From Chamaecrista fasciculata (Eukaryota > Streptophyta > Magnoliopsida > Fabales > Fabaceae), in contig QANZ01009179.1 in assembly GCA_003254925.1 (NCBI GenBank), positions 222,604-286,603 on the forward strand: 64,000 bases of DNA, in the 5' to 3' direction. Numbering within the stretch: the stretch's first letter is position 1; each line of letters opens with the position of its first letter. The notes beneath the pieces were generated by a model. It did no database searches, was not told where the DNA came from, and saw nothing but the letters and a program-made list of their open reading frames with translations. The translations under genes were made by a program, and so were the position numbers. This document shows, one piece after another, positions 26,584-37,191 of the stretch.

Positions 26584-27456
26584 ATGGCGGATGGGACACA
26601 TAAGGGTGCTGCAGCAATCGTGGGAGTTGGAAGAACACACAAGGGTGTCAAGGAGGTTGTTGATGAAGTAAGTTTTCTACCCTCCATATTTATTTATGGA
26701 ATGCTTTTCTGCTTTGCTTCCCAAGTTTATTGATTGTGACTTCAATTTGCCAAAACAATGTTACTTTATGTTGCCTCAAATTCTAAATTACTGATCCCTA
26801 TATTTCAAAAGAAAAAGGACACCATGATGCAAGATGCTGACATTGTTTGCCCCACTGTGTAGGTCCAGTTTCGAAATCATGCGACTAACTCTTCACAGAG
26901 AACCCGGCATCAGCTAGTCAGAATCATAGTCAATGACCCCGATGCTACCGATTCTGATTCCTCAAGTGAAGATGAAGTAAAACGGAACAAACCAAGAGGA
27001 AAGAAGCATATCACAGAGATCCATATTGAAAGACCCTGGGATCCTGCTTCCCCTTGTCCACCAACTCAGTTGTCCTCAAAGGCTGACTCAACGAACTCCC
27101 GGAAACGTAAGGAACCTATCAAGAGCAATGCTTCTTCTGGTGACAAGAGCAATGCTGCTTCTGGTGACAAGAAGAAGTTTAGAGGTGTTCGCCAGCGAAA
27201 GTGGGGTCGCTGGGCTGCAGAAATCCGAGATTCAGCCGCGAACAAACGGCTTTGGCTGGGAACTTATGACACTGCAGAGGAAGCTGCCAGAGAGTATGAC
27301 AAGGCTGCTGTGAGACTGAAGGGTGCTAATGCCATTACCAACTTTCCTCAGCCGGCGAAGAAGGAAGAGAAGCCGACCACCACCCGGGAAAGTTCAAGCA
27401 ATGACAGTTTCAGCCATTTCAGTGATCTGGCTTCACCAAACTCTGTGCTGTCTTAA
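26584..27456 (+). CDS. CRF-like AP2/ERF transcription factor (group VI-L type)
   Basis: A nuclear transcription factor of 225 residues from two coding exons: 26584-26667 (28 codons) and 26863-27456. Residues 29-66 contain the CRF signature ([20 protein letters not shown]). The AP2/ERF domain is at about 133-190 ([20 protein letters not shown], then [20 protein letters not shown]). A small repeat ([16 protein letters not shown]) precedes the domain. The protein stops right after SPNSVLS, which fits the short group VI-L CRF-like proteins (ERF116-119) better than the longer group VI at 6695. Its first exon (MADGTHKG...KEVVDE) is unlike the CRF family as I know it and resembles the first coding exon of eIF2-beta 3.9 kb downstream, including the splice donor GAA/GTAAGTTTT. 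Start chosen because the acceptor lies 5 bp upstream and the frame is open through the splice. Confidence 0.9.
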
Positions 27457-28946
27457 GAATGTAGATTATGGATGCCTCTGTCTTTGTTAGTGTACCATTG
27501 AGATGATGATTGATCTCCAGAGGCTATTGTTTTATTTGTTGCTGTTATTCCCTCATCAGTAGTAGTTTTAGTTTTTTAGGATGTTGTGGTGGTGGTGGGT
27601 TTTGGGATCATTTTCTCACATGGGATGAAATCATTTTTTGTACAGTAGTATGTATGATATATGTATGTCATGTGTCTCATGTCTTGATTCCTTAACTCAA
27701 GATTGAACTGTTGTAATAATACTGGTGCCACCTTAGTGGTTTTATTAAATTGTTGAGGGAATAAGTTTAAGTTAAAATTGCATTCTTTTTCTTTCTCCCC
27801 CATATTTCCTCTTCCATCCATCCATTAGTAATAATAAATTAAAGTTCATTCAGATTTTTTCTAAAGCCATATTCATTCATTTCAAACTAAAATGTAATAA
27901 AAATTCATAAGATACTAAAAGATCCATCTAATTCTATCTATATTTGTAGATATTATCTTTTATATGGTTTTATGATCGTATCTTCTAAACATTGATCTTC
28001 TGGAATCAAATATTAAATGAAAAATTTAAGACTAGTACTAAAAAGCTTTTAAAGAAATTAAATAATTTTCTTTTACTATTTCTTTTATTATTTTGAAATT
28101 TTTTTAAATTCAAATTTTATTATTTTAAAATATTTTTATAATTTATCTTATTTTTCAAAAATGGAAATAATATTTAATATTGTACTATAAAAGTAAAGTT
28201 TGAATTCTGATATACGTTAGACTCTACTTATTTGGTAAACAATTATTAAAATTTAACTATGATGATTGGTAGACACTTTCTTTCACGTAATCATTTTTTT
28301 CAAGGTATTTTTTTATATTGAAAATTAAAAACAAGGCAACATTTATAGATGTAAAAATCGAAACTTTAAATAAAATCGAAAGGGGGTGTAAGATCGGATT
28401 GTAACTTGGATTGTAAAATCGTAAGAGTTTACCTAAATACAAATAATAAAATTTTTAAGATAATATAATTTTTATTAATTAATTTAAATGCATCAAAATC
28501 TTTATAATTCTCCAAATTCAACCCACATTAATGAAAATAAGTCTAAATATTTAATATTAATGTCATCATAGTAAATTAACAATATAATATGACTAAAATT
28601 GTGGGATTTTATCTGATTTTATTCAAATTTGACTCGCTTTCAGACGTGTATAATTTTATGACCATTCAACAAAATTTTAATAGATAAAATTTCCATTTTA
28701 CAATTTTATTCCTGGTTTTGACAACCAGTCAACATAAAAAATCAATACTGATTAATTTGACAAAAAAATGTTAAAAATTGTACTATTTACTGTGAGTGTA
28801 TGGTTAGAGACTTAGAGTTATTATTATTATTTTTTTTTTTGAAAACATGTATTTGGGACATACAATCATAAGATATAACAACATTTCCAATGTAATAAAT
28901 TAAGGTAAGTTTACTGTAATAACAAAAATAAATTAAAAAGACAAAG
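27457..28946. other. CRF-like 3' UTR and AT-rich intergenic DNA
   Basis: The 3' UTR probably extends to about 27800 (TTTTATTAAATTG near 27740). From 27850 to 28946 the DNA is AT-rich with no gene or clear element. Confidence 0.4.
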
Positions 28947-29257
28947 AGCCCATTTGGATAAGCTTGTAAAAAAAAATTATTTATCAAACTTTTTTAAAAA
29001 TATATTTTAACTAAAGCACTGTTATTTTTATGTTTTAAAGTTGTTTGGATAAAAAATACTTTTAGCTAATAAAATTAACATAAATAATAATTTTTACAAG
29101 TACTTTTAAGTGGAAGCTACAAAATTGAATTATATAGAAAATTTTTATTTTAACTTCTTTTTTTAAAATATTTACCCAAATAAAATTTCATGTTTATAAA
29201 AAGTTTTTTTTAATAAAAAATATGCTTTTTAGACTAAAAAGTCTATCCAAACGGGTT
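28947..29257. mobile_element. MITE with (C)CCGTTTGGATA termini (copy 1)
   Basis: The left end is GAGCCCATTTGGATAAGCTT. The right end read in reverse is GAACCCGTTTGGATAG. A second copy with the same internal order (TTTATCAAAC, TTTAAGTGGAAG(C/T)TACAAAATTGAA) is at 42549-42845. Confidence 0.7.
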
Positions 29258-29421
29258 CAATATTTATTTATAGTTGTACAAACTATAAACAAAACTTACA
29301 GAAGATATAATTTACTTTCCAACAGTAAAATCACTGTAAACAGGAAAAAAAAAAAGAAAAGTAAAATCATTGTAAAGATGTAAGTTTATTTTTAATGTAT
29401 AAATTATAAATATACAAGTAA

Positions 29422-29460
29422 GCCCATAGACACCGGATTACTAATCAACCCGCCAGCCCA
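29422..29460 (+). promoter_or_regulatory. GCCCA motifs upstream of eIF2-beta
   Basis: AAGCCCATA and CCAGCCCAAG are site II-like motifs expected near promoters of translation genes. They are now about 340 bp from the leader exon because the MITE at 29487-29753 lies between them. Confidence 0.4.
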
Positions 29461-29486
29461 AGAACAAGAGATACATATATATTTTT

Positions 29487-29753
29487 GAGTAAACTAATAA
29501 TTTGGTCCGTGAATGATCACTGTGTTGACAACTTGATCCCTGAAAGATCAAAATATACAATTTAGTCCCTGAAAGATCAAAATGATATACTAATTAGTCC
29601 TTTTCATGGATTAAATAATATACCGTTTTAATCTTTCAGGAACTAAAAAGTACACCGTTTTGATCTTTTAAGGACTAAATTGTATATTTTAATCTTTTAG
29701 GGACCGAGTTGTCATCTTGGTGATCTTTCAGGGTCCAAATTGTTAGTTTACTC
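29487..29753. mobile_element. Foldback MITE, Mutator-like GTAAAC family (copy 2), with 9-bp target duplication
   Basis: A 267-bp palindrome from GAGTAAACTAATAATTTGGT to ATTGTTAGTTTACTC. It is flanked by TATATTTTT on both sides (29478-29486 and 29754-29762). A 9-bp target-site duplication is typical of the Mutator superfamily. Confidence 0.88.
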
Positions 29754-29762
29754 TATATTTTT

Positions 29763-30459
29763 TTTAAAGAAAAAACAGAATACAAATATATTTTTTTGGC
29801 AGGACGCAAAAGCACGCAGTATCATAGCGAAAAAGGGTATTTCTGATTCTCTCAGGCTCACCGAAGGCGAAAACCTTAGCTACTGTTACTCACTAGAGAT
29901 AATCGATTTTTCAGGTTTCGATTCTTTTTGCTTTCTTGTTTTTTATGTATATATGAATTCTGTTTATACTTTTGAGCATTATCATCCTTTAATTTTCAGT
30001 TTCTCATATGTTCTTGGCAGTGCTCATGGAATGTTATGTATTTGCCGTTATGATTTCATACGGATTTTGAATATGAATATTCATGTGCCTGTTATGCAGA
30101 ACGTGATAAGATTCTTGCTTTTAGAAATGATCGTAGTATGTGGTCATATCCTGTTAGGATCTTGATCTGTTGTACTTTTTTTTTAATTACTAGGTTTATG
30201 CATAAGGGTTTTAAAATTTTAAGCTGTCATTTGTGGTTTATCTATTTGATCAAGAGTTCTTGGTACTTCTTTCTGTCTTATTTATAGCTTGTCTATCAGA
30301 ATTTCTTATACTGTAGATCTTTAATTTGGAATACAATTTGATTTGTGATATTTGCATTAATCCTTCATAGTTGATATTAGTATTCTCGCTTCCCTTGCTT
30401 CTCCCCACTCCTTTTATCTACTAATTTTGTTTTACTTATGTAGTTCTATTGAAGCAATC
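29763..30459 (+). other. 5' leader exon and leader intron of eIF2-beta
   Basis: The leader exon ends GATTTTTCAG/GTTTCGATTC, with the donor at about 29935. A T-rich intron runs to the acceptor CTTATGTAG ending at 30443, and a 16-base leader remnant precedes the ATG at 30460. The transcription start was not defined; it should lie just right of the MITE, near 29800. Confidence 0.6.
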
Positions 30460-33400
30460 ATGGCCGATGAAACTGATATGAAAGAGGAGGTTGCAGAAGT
30501 AAGTTTTTTCATCTTCCACTTAGTATCTAATACATATTGTACCGTTTTCAATTTTATGCTATGATATTTTTGTTATGGATTTACTTTTTGTTGGGTATGA
30601 AAATTATATTGTAATTCAAAGATTGTATGTTGCAGTCTGCACTGCACTATAGATTTCTATTATCATATTGCTGTTGTTTGGGGACGATCTTCAGCCATCC
30701 ACTGCTTTGATTAAGTGACACTTCGGTTTGTTGAAAAAGTCTACCTTCTGATGCTTGATTAATTTGATTTGTAGATTGTCCCATTTGACCCGTCTAAGAA
30801 AAAGAAGAAAAAAAAAATTACAATTGTAGATCCTGCTGATGATTCTGTAGACAAGTTGTCTGAGAAGACAGAAAACCTGTCAGGTATGTAAGTTAAAACA
30901 ACTTTTTTCTTTATCTGCTTTCGAGGCTATTGTCTGAGGTTTCTTCAATTTTGTTTGTTCATCTCACCTGCATTTCACTTGCAGTTTCTGACGGTGTTGA
31001 AACTGCATTTTCTGGTTTGAAGAAAAAGAAGAAGCCAGTAAGTCATTGATATATAAGTGTTTGTGTGTGTAGAATTTGTTATTCCTATGAACAATCCTTT
31101 CAACTCAATGCTTCTAGGATAGCTATATATTGGAAACAATTTTACATCCAATGGTTGTTTTTTGCTTTAGGTTCAAACCAGTAACTTGAATGATGAGAGT
31201 GGAGATGCAGTTGAAGATTTGGACGGTGAGCACTTGCCTTATTATTGCACACAAATTGTATATCCAGCTGAAAGACTGCATATTTGTTCTAACAGTAATA
31301 TCTTGAGGCAAGTTAATTAAATGCTGGACATTTTATTAATTTTCTTGGTGTAGATCATATTGGAGAGGAAGGAGAAGGTGTTGACCTCCAGCCTCGATAT
31401 CCTTGGACAGGAAGTGACCGTGATTATGTATATGAGGAGGTATATTATATTTTGCATGCTTTATTCTACTATAAGCCCTTCTGGTCAAAATATTTTCAAA
31501 TGCCCATGTGCATCACCTAGTTTCAAAGAGTTTCTGATCCAATTTCGCTATTGATTTCTGGTTTGGGGTAATGGTGTTGTGGACTGACATTTTATACTTT
31601 CACCATATTAGATTTATCATTTTTATTGGGACTTCAAATGGACTGATGTTTTAGAATTACTTATATTCTTGTGGGGCGAGGTTTATGAAAATAATTCCTA
31701 ATCTGGCAGCAAGGCACTTGTTTACAATGAAGTTCGATTCTCGCCTTTCTCATTCTGTTAATTGAAATCAGCTTTTAGCAAAATGTATGGTGAGCCTGCC
31801 TGTGCTTTGTTCACACTTTGGCATTCATTCCTTCTAGCATTTCCCTGCAGCTACTTGGTAGGGTCTTTAACATTCTACGTGAGAATAACCCAGAATTGGC
31901 TGGAGATCGGCGGAGGACAGTTATGAGGCCTCCACAAGTTCTACGTGAGGGCACTAAGAAAACTGTGTTTGTGAATTTTATGGATCTATGCAAGACGTAT
32001 GATAATCTTTCCTCTGTCTTTTCATGTGTCTTCTATAACTTTTTTTTTTTATGCATACGCTCCCCCATTACCTGCATGCCCACATACACATATTCCCTTT
32101 GATATGCGACGATGGTTTGTAACTTTTGCCTGTGATTTTATTGTTCAGAGATAGTTTTATGCTGATTTCTTTTGAACTTCTTCAATTGTTTGTCCGTTTC
32201 TATTTTTTTCCTGTATATATATTTTTTTATATTGTATCTAGTTACTAAAATAATGTGTAATTATAACATTAAACTATCCTATGGCACTACTTCTTTGATT
32301 TCATGACTGTACACTCAACCTGAGTTGATTTCTCTATCTGACTTCCATAAACCATGGTTTTCCTTTTCTTCTTTCTTATATCAATGAAAAATCCATTGCT
32401 TATTTGAGATTTTTTTTTTTCATACTTTTTACTGCTTTGTAGACTGGTAAGAGTATTTTCATTTGTAGCATTGATTGATATGATGCGGAAGATTGCAGAC
32501 ATCTCTAATGCCATCCACTTGGTCATCCTGTTTAATTTTAATAACTGAATTCTGGGTCAATAAAGGGGCGGGGGGATGTTAGAAATGTTTTCAACCTCAA
32601 TTTGCAAGCATTTACAAATTTTCTGCTTTGTAACAAAACAATTATTTTTCCATCCATTCTGTTAACCTGCTGCTACCACCAAATCTTAGCATGCATCGGC
32701 AGCCAGATCATGTCATGGCATTCTTGCTTGCTGAACTGGGTACAAGCGGCTCTCTAGATGGTCAACAGAGATTAGTTGTGAAGGGAAGATTTGCACCAAA
32801 GAACTTTGAAGGAATTCTGCGTCGATATATCAGTAAGTATTTTTCTTAGTAAGTAATAACCAATATTGTTTGCTGATCTGTTGCATTTGAGGAACGGAAG
32901 GTTAAACATGTCTTCCACCATTTGATGTGTGGTAATTGTGGCTAGAAGGTGTGTAGGAAATCCATTGCTTGTTATATTGCATTTTTTCTGTTGCACCAAG
33001 TATAGATATTTTGAGAGAAAACTCAAAGGTTGTTATTCCAAATTTGTTCCCTATGATTGCGTCAAGTTGGTGACCGATATAGATTGATGCCTCTGCTGTA
33101 TCTTTTGGCTATTGCACTGCTGTGTGCTTCTGGCCGTTTGGGATTAAGCTGATCTATATATTGTGTTTTCAGATGAATACGTCATTTGTTTCGGATGCAA
33201 GAGTCCAGACACAATCCTTTCAAAGGAAAACCGACTTTTCTTTCTCCGATGTGAAAAGGTAAAAATCATCTCTTCCCACCCTTCTCTTTTAGCTGGTGCT
33301 GGATAAAGCCTTTGCCCATTTATTTGATTATTTCATAATTCTCAGGGATATTTTCCCCTTTGATATCATTTTCATAAGTCATGGTATTGGTTGGTTTGAT

Positions 33401-33485
33401 GATGCAGTGTGGATCAGGAAGATCGGTTGCTCCAATCAAGGCTGGTTTTGTTGCTCGTGTTGGCCGTAGGAATGCAGGGACATGA
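30460..33485 (+). CDS. eIF2-beta: Translation initiation factor eIF2 subunit beta
   Basis: Part of the eIF2 GTP/Met-tRNAi ternary complex in the cytoplasm; it contacts eIF5 and eIF2B. There are nine coding exons: 30460-30498, 30775-30883, 30985-31037, 31171-31225, 31354-31439, 31851-31996, 32690-32832, 33173-33258 and 33408-33485. All junctions are GT-AG and all phases join. The product is 264 residues, near the usual plant length. Two lysine blocks (K21-K27 and K62-K66) are the expected eIF5/eIF2B-binding K boxes. The C-terminal half has the family core [20 protein letters not shown] and [19 protein letters not shown]. The zinc-binding C2-C2 finger is C216-x2-C219 and C237-x2-C240, followed by [20 protein letters not shown]. 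Exon 1 encodes [14 protein letters not shown] Mutator-like insertion begins 218 bp after the stop. Confidence 0.96.
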
Positions 33486-33921
33486 TTCATTGTTCTTGTT
33501 CCCTATACTGATCCTAAGTGTAGACAGGAGGAAATAAACCTTGAGCTCAGACGAATTTTTCCTTTGATTTTGTGTACACTGTGAACTGAGCAGTTTCATT
33601 TTCTATGTATCATTTAAACTAATGTTTTCTTTACAAGCACTATTTTGGAGGAAAGCTACAGCGTTTTGTAGAAAAATTCATGTTCTAGAGTTATTAGATG
33701 TTGGCAAAAGAATTCTCCGTGCTCCTAACGTTTGGGGCCAGTTTCAGTTATGCCCCTAACGTTTGTTTTGGAGTAAACTCCCAAATTGGTCTTTGGATTA
33801 TTGGGTCGCTAACAGATTGGTCCCTGATTTATGGAAATTGACAAATAGGTCTCCGAATTTTACTAACGTTAGTCAAATTGGTCCCCGAAGCCGTTAACTG
33901 CTGACGTGGCACGTTAAGTTG

Positions 33922-34086
33922 NNNNNNNNNNNNNNNNNNNNNNNNNNNNNNNNNNNNNNNNNNNNNNNNNNNNNNNNNNNNNNNNNNNNNNNNNNNNNNN
34001 NNNNNNNNNNNNNNNNNNNNNNNNNNNNNNNNNNNNNNNNNNNNNNNNNNNNNNNNNNNNNNNNNNNNNNNNNNNNNNNNNNNNNN
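33922..34086. other. Assembly gap (165 N)
   Basis: A run of unknown bases inside the left arm of the inner foldback element. The matching right arm (about 35700-35870) suggests what type of sequence is missing. Confidence 0.99.
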
Positions 34087-34209
34087 TTATCTCATTATTC
34101 TCAATTTCCCCTCTTTTTCATCATCTTCATTCATTTTAGTCCCAAATCTTCAAAATAAAATTGTAAAATGTCCTAAAACTCTTCCAAACATTCCACTTTA
34201 GTCCTTAAA

Positions 34210-35545
34210 AGTATTAAAAAATCTAAACTCTAAACCCCAAACCCTAAACCCTAAACCCCAAACCCTAAAACCTAAACCCTAAACCCTAAAACCCTAAAAT
34301 CCTAAAATTGTAAAGTGTCTCAAAATTCTTCTAAACATTTCAATTTAGTCCTTCAACTCTAAAACCTCAAACCTAGAACCCCAAACCCAAACCCAAAACT
34401 AAAACCCCAAACCCTAAACCTTAAAATCCCAAACCGCAAACCCTAAAATCCCAAACCCCAAATCCTAAAACCTTAAACCCTAAATTGTAAAACCCCAAAC
34501 CTTAAAATTCCAAACCCCAAATCCTAAAACCTTAAACCCTAAACTCTACAACCCCAAACCCCAAACCCTAGAATCCCATACCCTAAACTCTAAAACCCTA
34601 AACCCCAAACCCCAAACCCTAAAATCCCAAACCCTGAACCTTGAACCTTAAAACCTAAAACCCCAAACCCCAAACTCTAAAACCCCAAACCCTAAAATCC
34701 CATACCCTAAATTCTTTGGTTTATTATCTATTCATTTAATTAGAGGACCAATTTGTCTAACATATTGAACTATTTTGATAAATTCGGGGACTGATTTGAA
34801 TAATACTGTTGCACGTCACAATTGTTGAACTTTAATGTACAGTCACAATTCTGATGATTTGGGGTTTTAGAGTTTAGGGTTTGTGTTTGGGGTTTGAGGT
34901 TTTAGAGTTTGGGGGTTTAGGGTTTAGGGCTTTAGAGTTTGGGGTATGGGATTTTAGGATCTAGGTTTGGGGTTTTGGGTTTTAGGGTTTTGGGTTTGGG
35001 ATTTTGGGGGTTGGGGTTTTAGAGTTTAGGGTTTGGGGTTTGGGGTTTTAGGGTTTGGGGTTTGGAGTTCTAAGATTTGGAGTTTTAGAGTTTAAGGACT
35101 AAATTGAAATGTTTGGAAGAATTTTGGGACACTTTACAATTTTAGGATTTTAGGGTTTATGATTTTAGGGTTTAGGGTTTAGGATTTTAGGGTTTGGGGT
35201 TTTGGGGTTTGGGGTTTGGAATTTTAGGGTTTGGGGTTTTACAATTTAGGGTTTAAGGTTTTAGGATTTGGGGTTTGGGATTTTAGGGTTTGGGGTTTGG
35301 GATTTTAGGGTTTAGGGTTTGGGGTTTTAGAGTTTTGGGTTTGGGATTTGGGGTTCTAGGGTTTGAGGTTTTAGAGTTGAAGGACTAAATTGAAATGTTT
35401 AGAAGAATTTTGGGACACTTTACAATTTTAGGATTTTAGGGTTTTAGGGTTTAGGGTTTAGGTTTTAGGGTTTGGAGTTTAGGATTTTAGGATTTAGGGT
35501 TTAGGGTTTAGGGTTTGGGGTTTAGGGTTTAGGGTTTTTAATACT
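34210..35545. repeat. Head-to-head degenerate telomere-like arrays (CCCTAAA, then TTTAGGG)
   Basis: About 34210-34716 is made of CCCTAAA, CCCCAAA and CCCTAAAA variants. About 34862-35545 is made of TTTAGGG, TTTGGGG and TTTTAGGG variants in the opposite sense. They are separated by about 145 bp of ordinary sequence and enclosed by matching element arms. The plant telomere unit is TTTAGGG. The degeneracy and inversion show this is an internal array carried by a transposable element. Confidence 0.9.
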
Positions 35546-37191
35546 TTTAAGGACTAAACTGGAATGTTTGGAAGAGTTTTGGGACATTTTACAATTTTAT
35601 TTTGAGGATTTGGGACTAAACTGAAATGTTTGGAAGAGTTTTGGGACATTTTACAATTTTTTTTTTGAGGATTTGGGACTAAAATGAATGAAGATGATGA
35701 AAAAGAGGGGAAATTGAGGATAATGAGATAAAAAATATAACTCAGGGACTTATTTGAATTTTGAATGAAATAATTTTTTTTATTATTAATGCTGATGTGG
35801 CACGCACAATTGGCTTTTTTTTTAGTTTTTCAACTGCTGACTTGGCACTTAACGTGCCACGTCAGCAGTTAACGGCTTCAGGGACCAATTTGACTAACGT
35901 TAGTAAAATTCGGGGACCTATTTGTTAATTTCCATAAATCAGGGACCAATCTNAGCAGTTAACTGCTTCGGGGACCATTTTGACTAACGTTTGTAAAATT
36001 CGGGGACCTATTTGTCAATTTCCATAAATCAGGGACCAATCTGTCAGCCCAATAATCCAGGGACCAATTTGGGAGTTTACTCGTTTGTTTTGTGTCACTT
36101 ATGCTCCTAATGTGAAACGTTGGTGTCAATTATACCCTAACTTTAATATTTTTTTGGGCCAAAGTCCTATTTTGGTCCCTCAAGTTTGCTCAAAGTTCCG
36201 TTTTGGACCCTCAAGTCTCTGGCGAACTTTCTTGCGAGATACACGGCGGCCCCAACAACTATGAAAACTCCAACTCCAAGGTTTTTTTACTTCCTGAGTT
36301 CAATGGCAGCCTCCATTTTGCGAAAAAATGTCTGGCAAGTCGCCGAAAAATTACACAATTGCCGAAAATCATATTTCCGGTCATTTGTAAGCAAAATGAA
36401 GGCCGCCATTGAACTCAGGAGGTTAAAAAAACTTGGATTAGGAGTTTTCGTAGTCATCGGGGCCGCCGTGTATCTCGCCAGAGACTTGAGGGACCAAAAC
36501 GAAACTTTGAGCAAACTTGAGAGACCAAAATAGGACTTTGGCTCAAAAAAAATTGAGGTTAAGGTATATATAATTGACACCATCGTTTCACATTGGGGGC
36601 ATAATTGACACAAAACAAACATTAGGGATATAACTGAAACTGACTCCAAACTTAAGGGCACGAAAAAGTCTTTTGCCTTAGATGTTTTATAAGTTATATA
36701 TTTATTTTTGGGCCAAAATACTAGATATTTTATATTAAAAGAAAAACTGTTTGTTGATACTTGGGGCACTAGTGTATAATCGAAGTCTTAAAGTATGTTG
36801 GCCTAGAATGCTTTTCCGATAATTCAAAATTGTTAGTATGACCAAAAAGTTTTAGGATATGTTTGGATTAAAGAGAGAAAGACAAACTTTCACATTTTAA
36901 GAGATAAATCTTTATTTTTTGAAAAAAAAATTTAATCATAAATTTATTTTTAATTTATAGCTAAGAAAATTTTTTTTTTTATTTGTTAACTTACTAATTA
37001 TGATATATATTAAAGAGAAATGGTTCATCTTAATTATCTAGGTAATTTTAAGACTAAAATAAAACTTACCCTATAGTTTGAGTACTAAATATGGGTTTTG
37101 AACTTTTTTTAAAATCTACTTTTTGAGTAGGCACTAGGCAAACGCAACTTGTGTCCAAAAACTAAAAGTTAATGAATTAAAAATGAAAGGT

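Larger units (their letters stand above)
33771..36082. mobile_element. Inner Mutator-like foldback element with 10-bp target duplication
   Basis: It starts GAGTAAACTCCCAAATTGGT and ends ACCAATTTGGGAGTTTACTC. GTTTGTTTTG flanks both sides (33761-33770 and 36083-36092), which shows insertion into the outer element's left arm. The arms run through ACTAACGTTAGT and 'acgtggcacgttaa', and the centre holds two opposed telomere-like arrays. Total 2312 bp including 165 unknown bases. The compact relative at 53129-53402 lacks the arrays. Confidence 0.9.
33703..36677. mobile_element. Outer Mutator-like foldback element with 9-bp target duplication
   Basis: The ends GGCAAAAGAATTCTCCGTGC (33703) and, in reverse, GGCAAAAGACTTTTTCGTGC (to 36677) are inverted repeats. 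TTAGATGTT flanks both sides (33694-33702 and 36678-36686). Without the inner insertion the element is about 650 bp and nearly palindromic around 36345-36390, with arms carrying AAAGTCCTATTTTGGTCCCT and GCGAGATACACGGCGGCCCC. Long ORFs on either strand here (such as 36186-36533) are a by-product of the palindrome. The Pack-MULE-like element at 46537-47359 shares the AAAGTCCTATT(T/C)TGGTCCCT motif. Confidence 0.88.

Noticed and set aside
29740..30165. 141-residue plus-strand ORF upstream of eIF2-beta
   Set aside because: It starts inside a MITE and runs through the leader exon and into the leader intron. The translation has no family motif, and the splice donor near 29935 lies inside it.
33919..34158. 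ORF spanning the N run
   Set aside because: Most of its length is unknown bases.
34210..35545. True telomere or chromosome end
   Set aside because: The array is degenerate, internal, inverted in the middle and enclosed by element arms with target duplications. Genes continue on both sides.
36186..36769. ORFs of 115 (+) and 160 (-) residues
   Set aside because: Both lie in the arms of a palindromic foldback element and are mirror images of each other. They are a by-product of inverted-repeat structure, not a gene.
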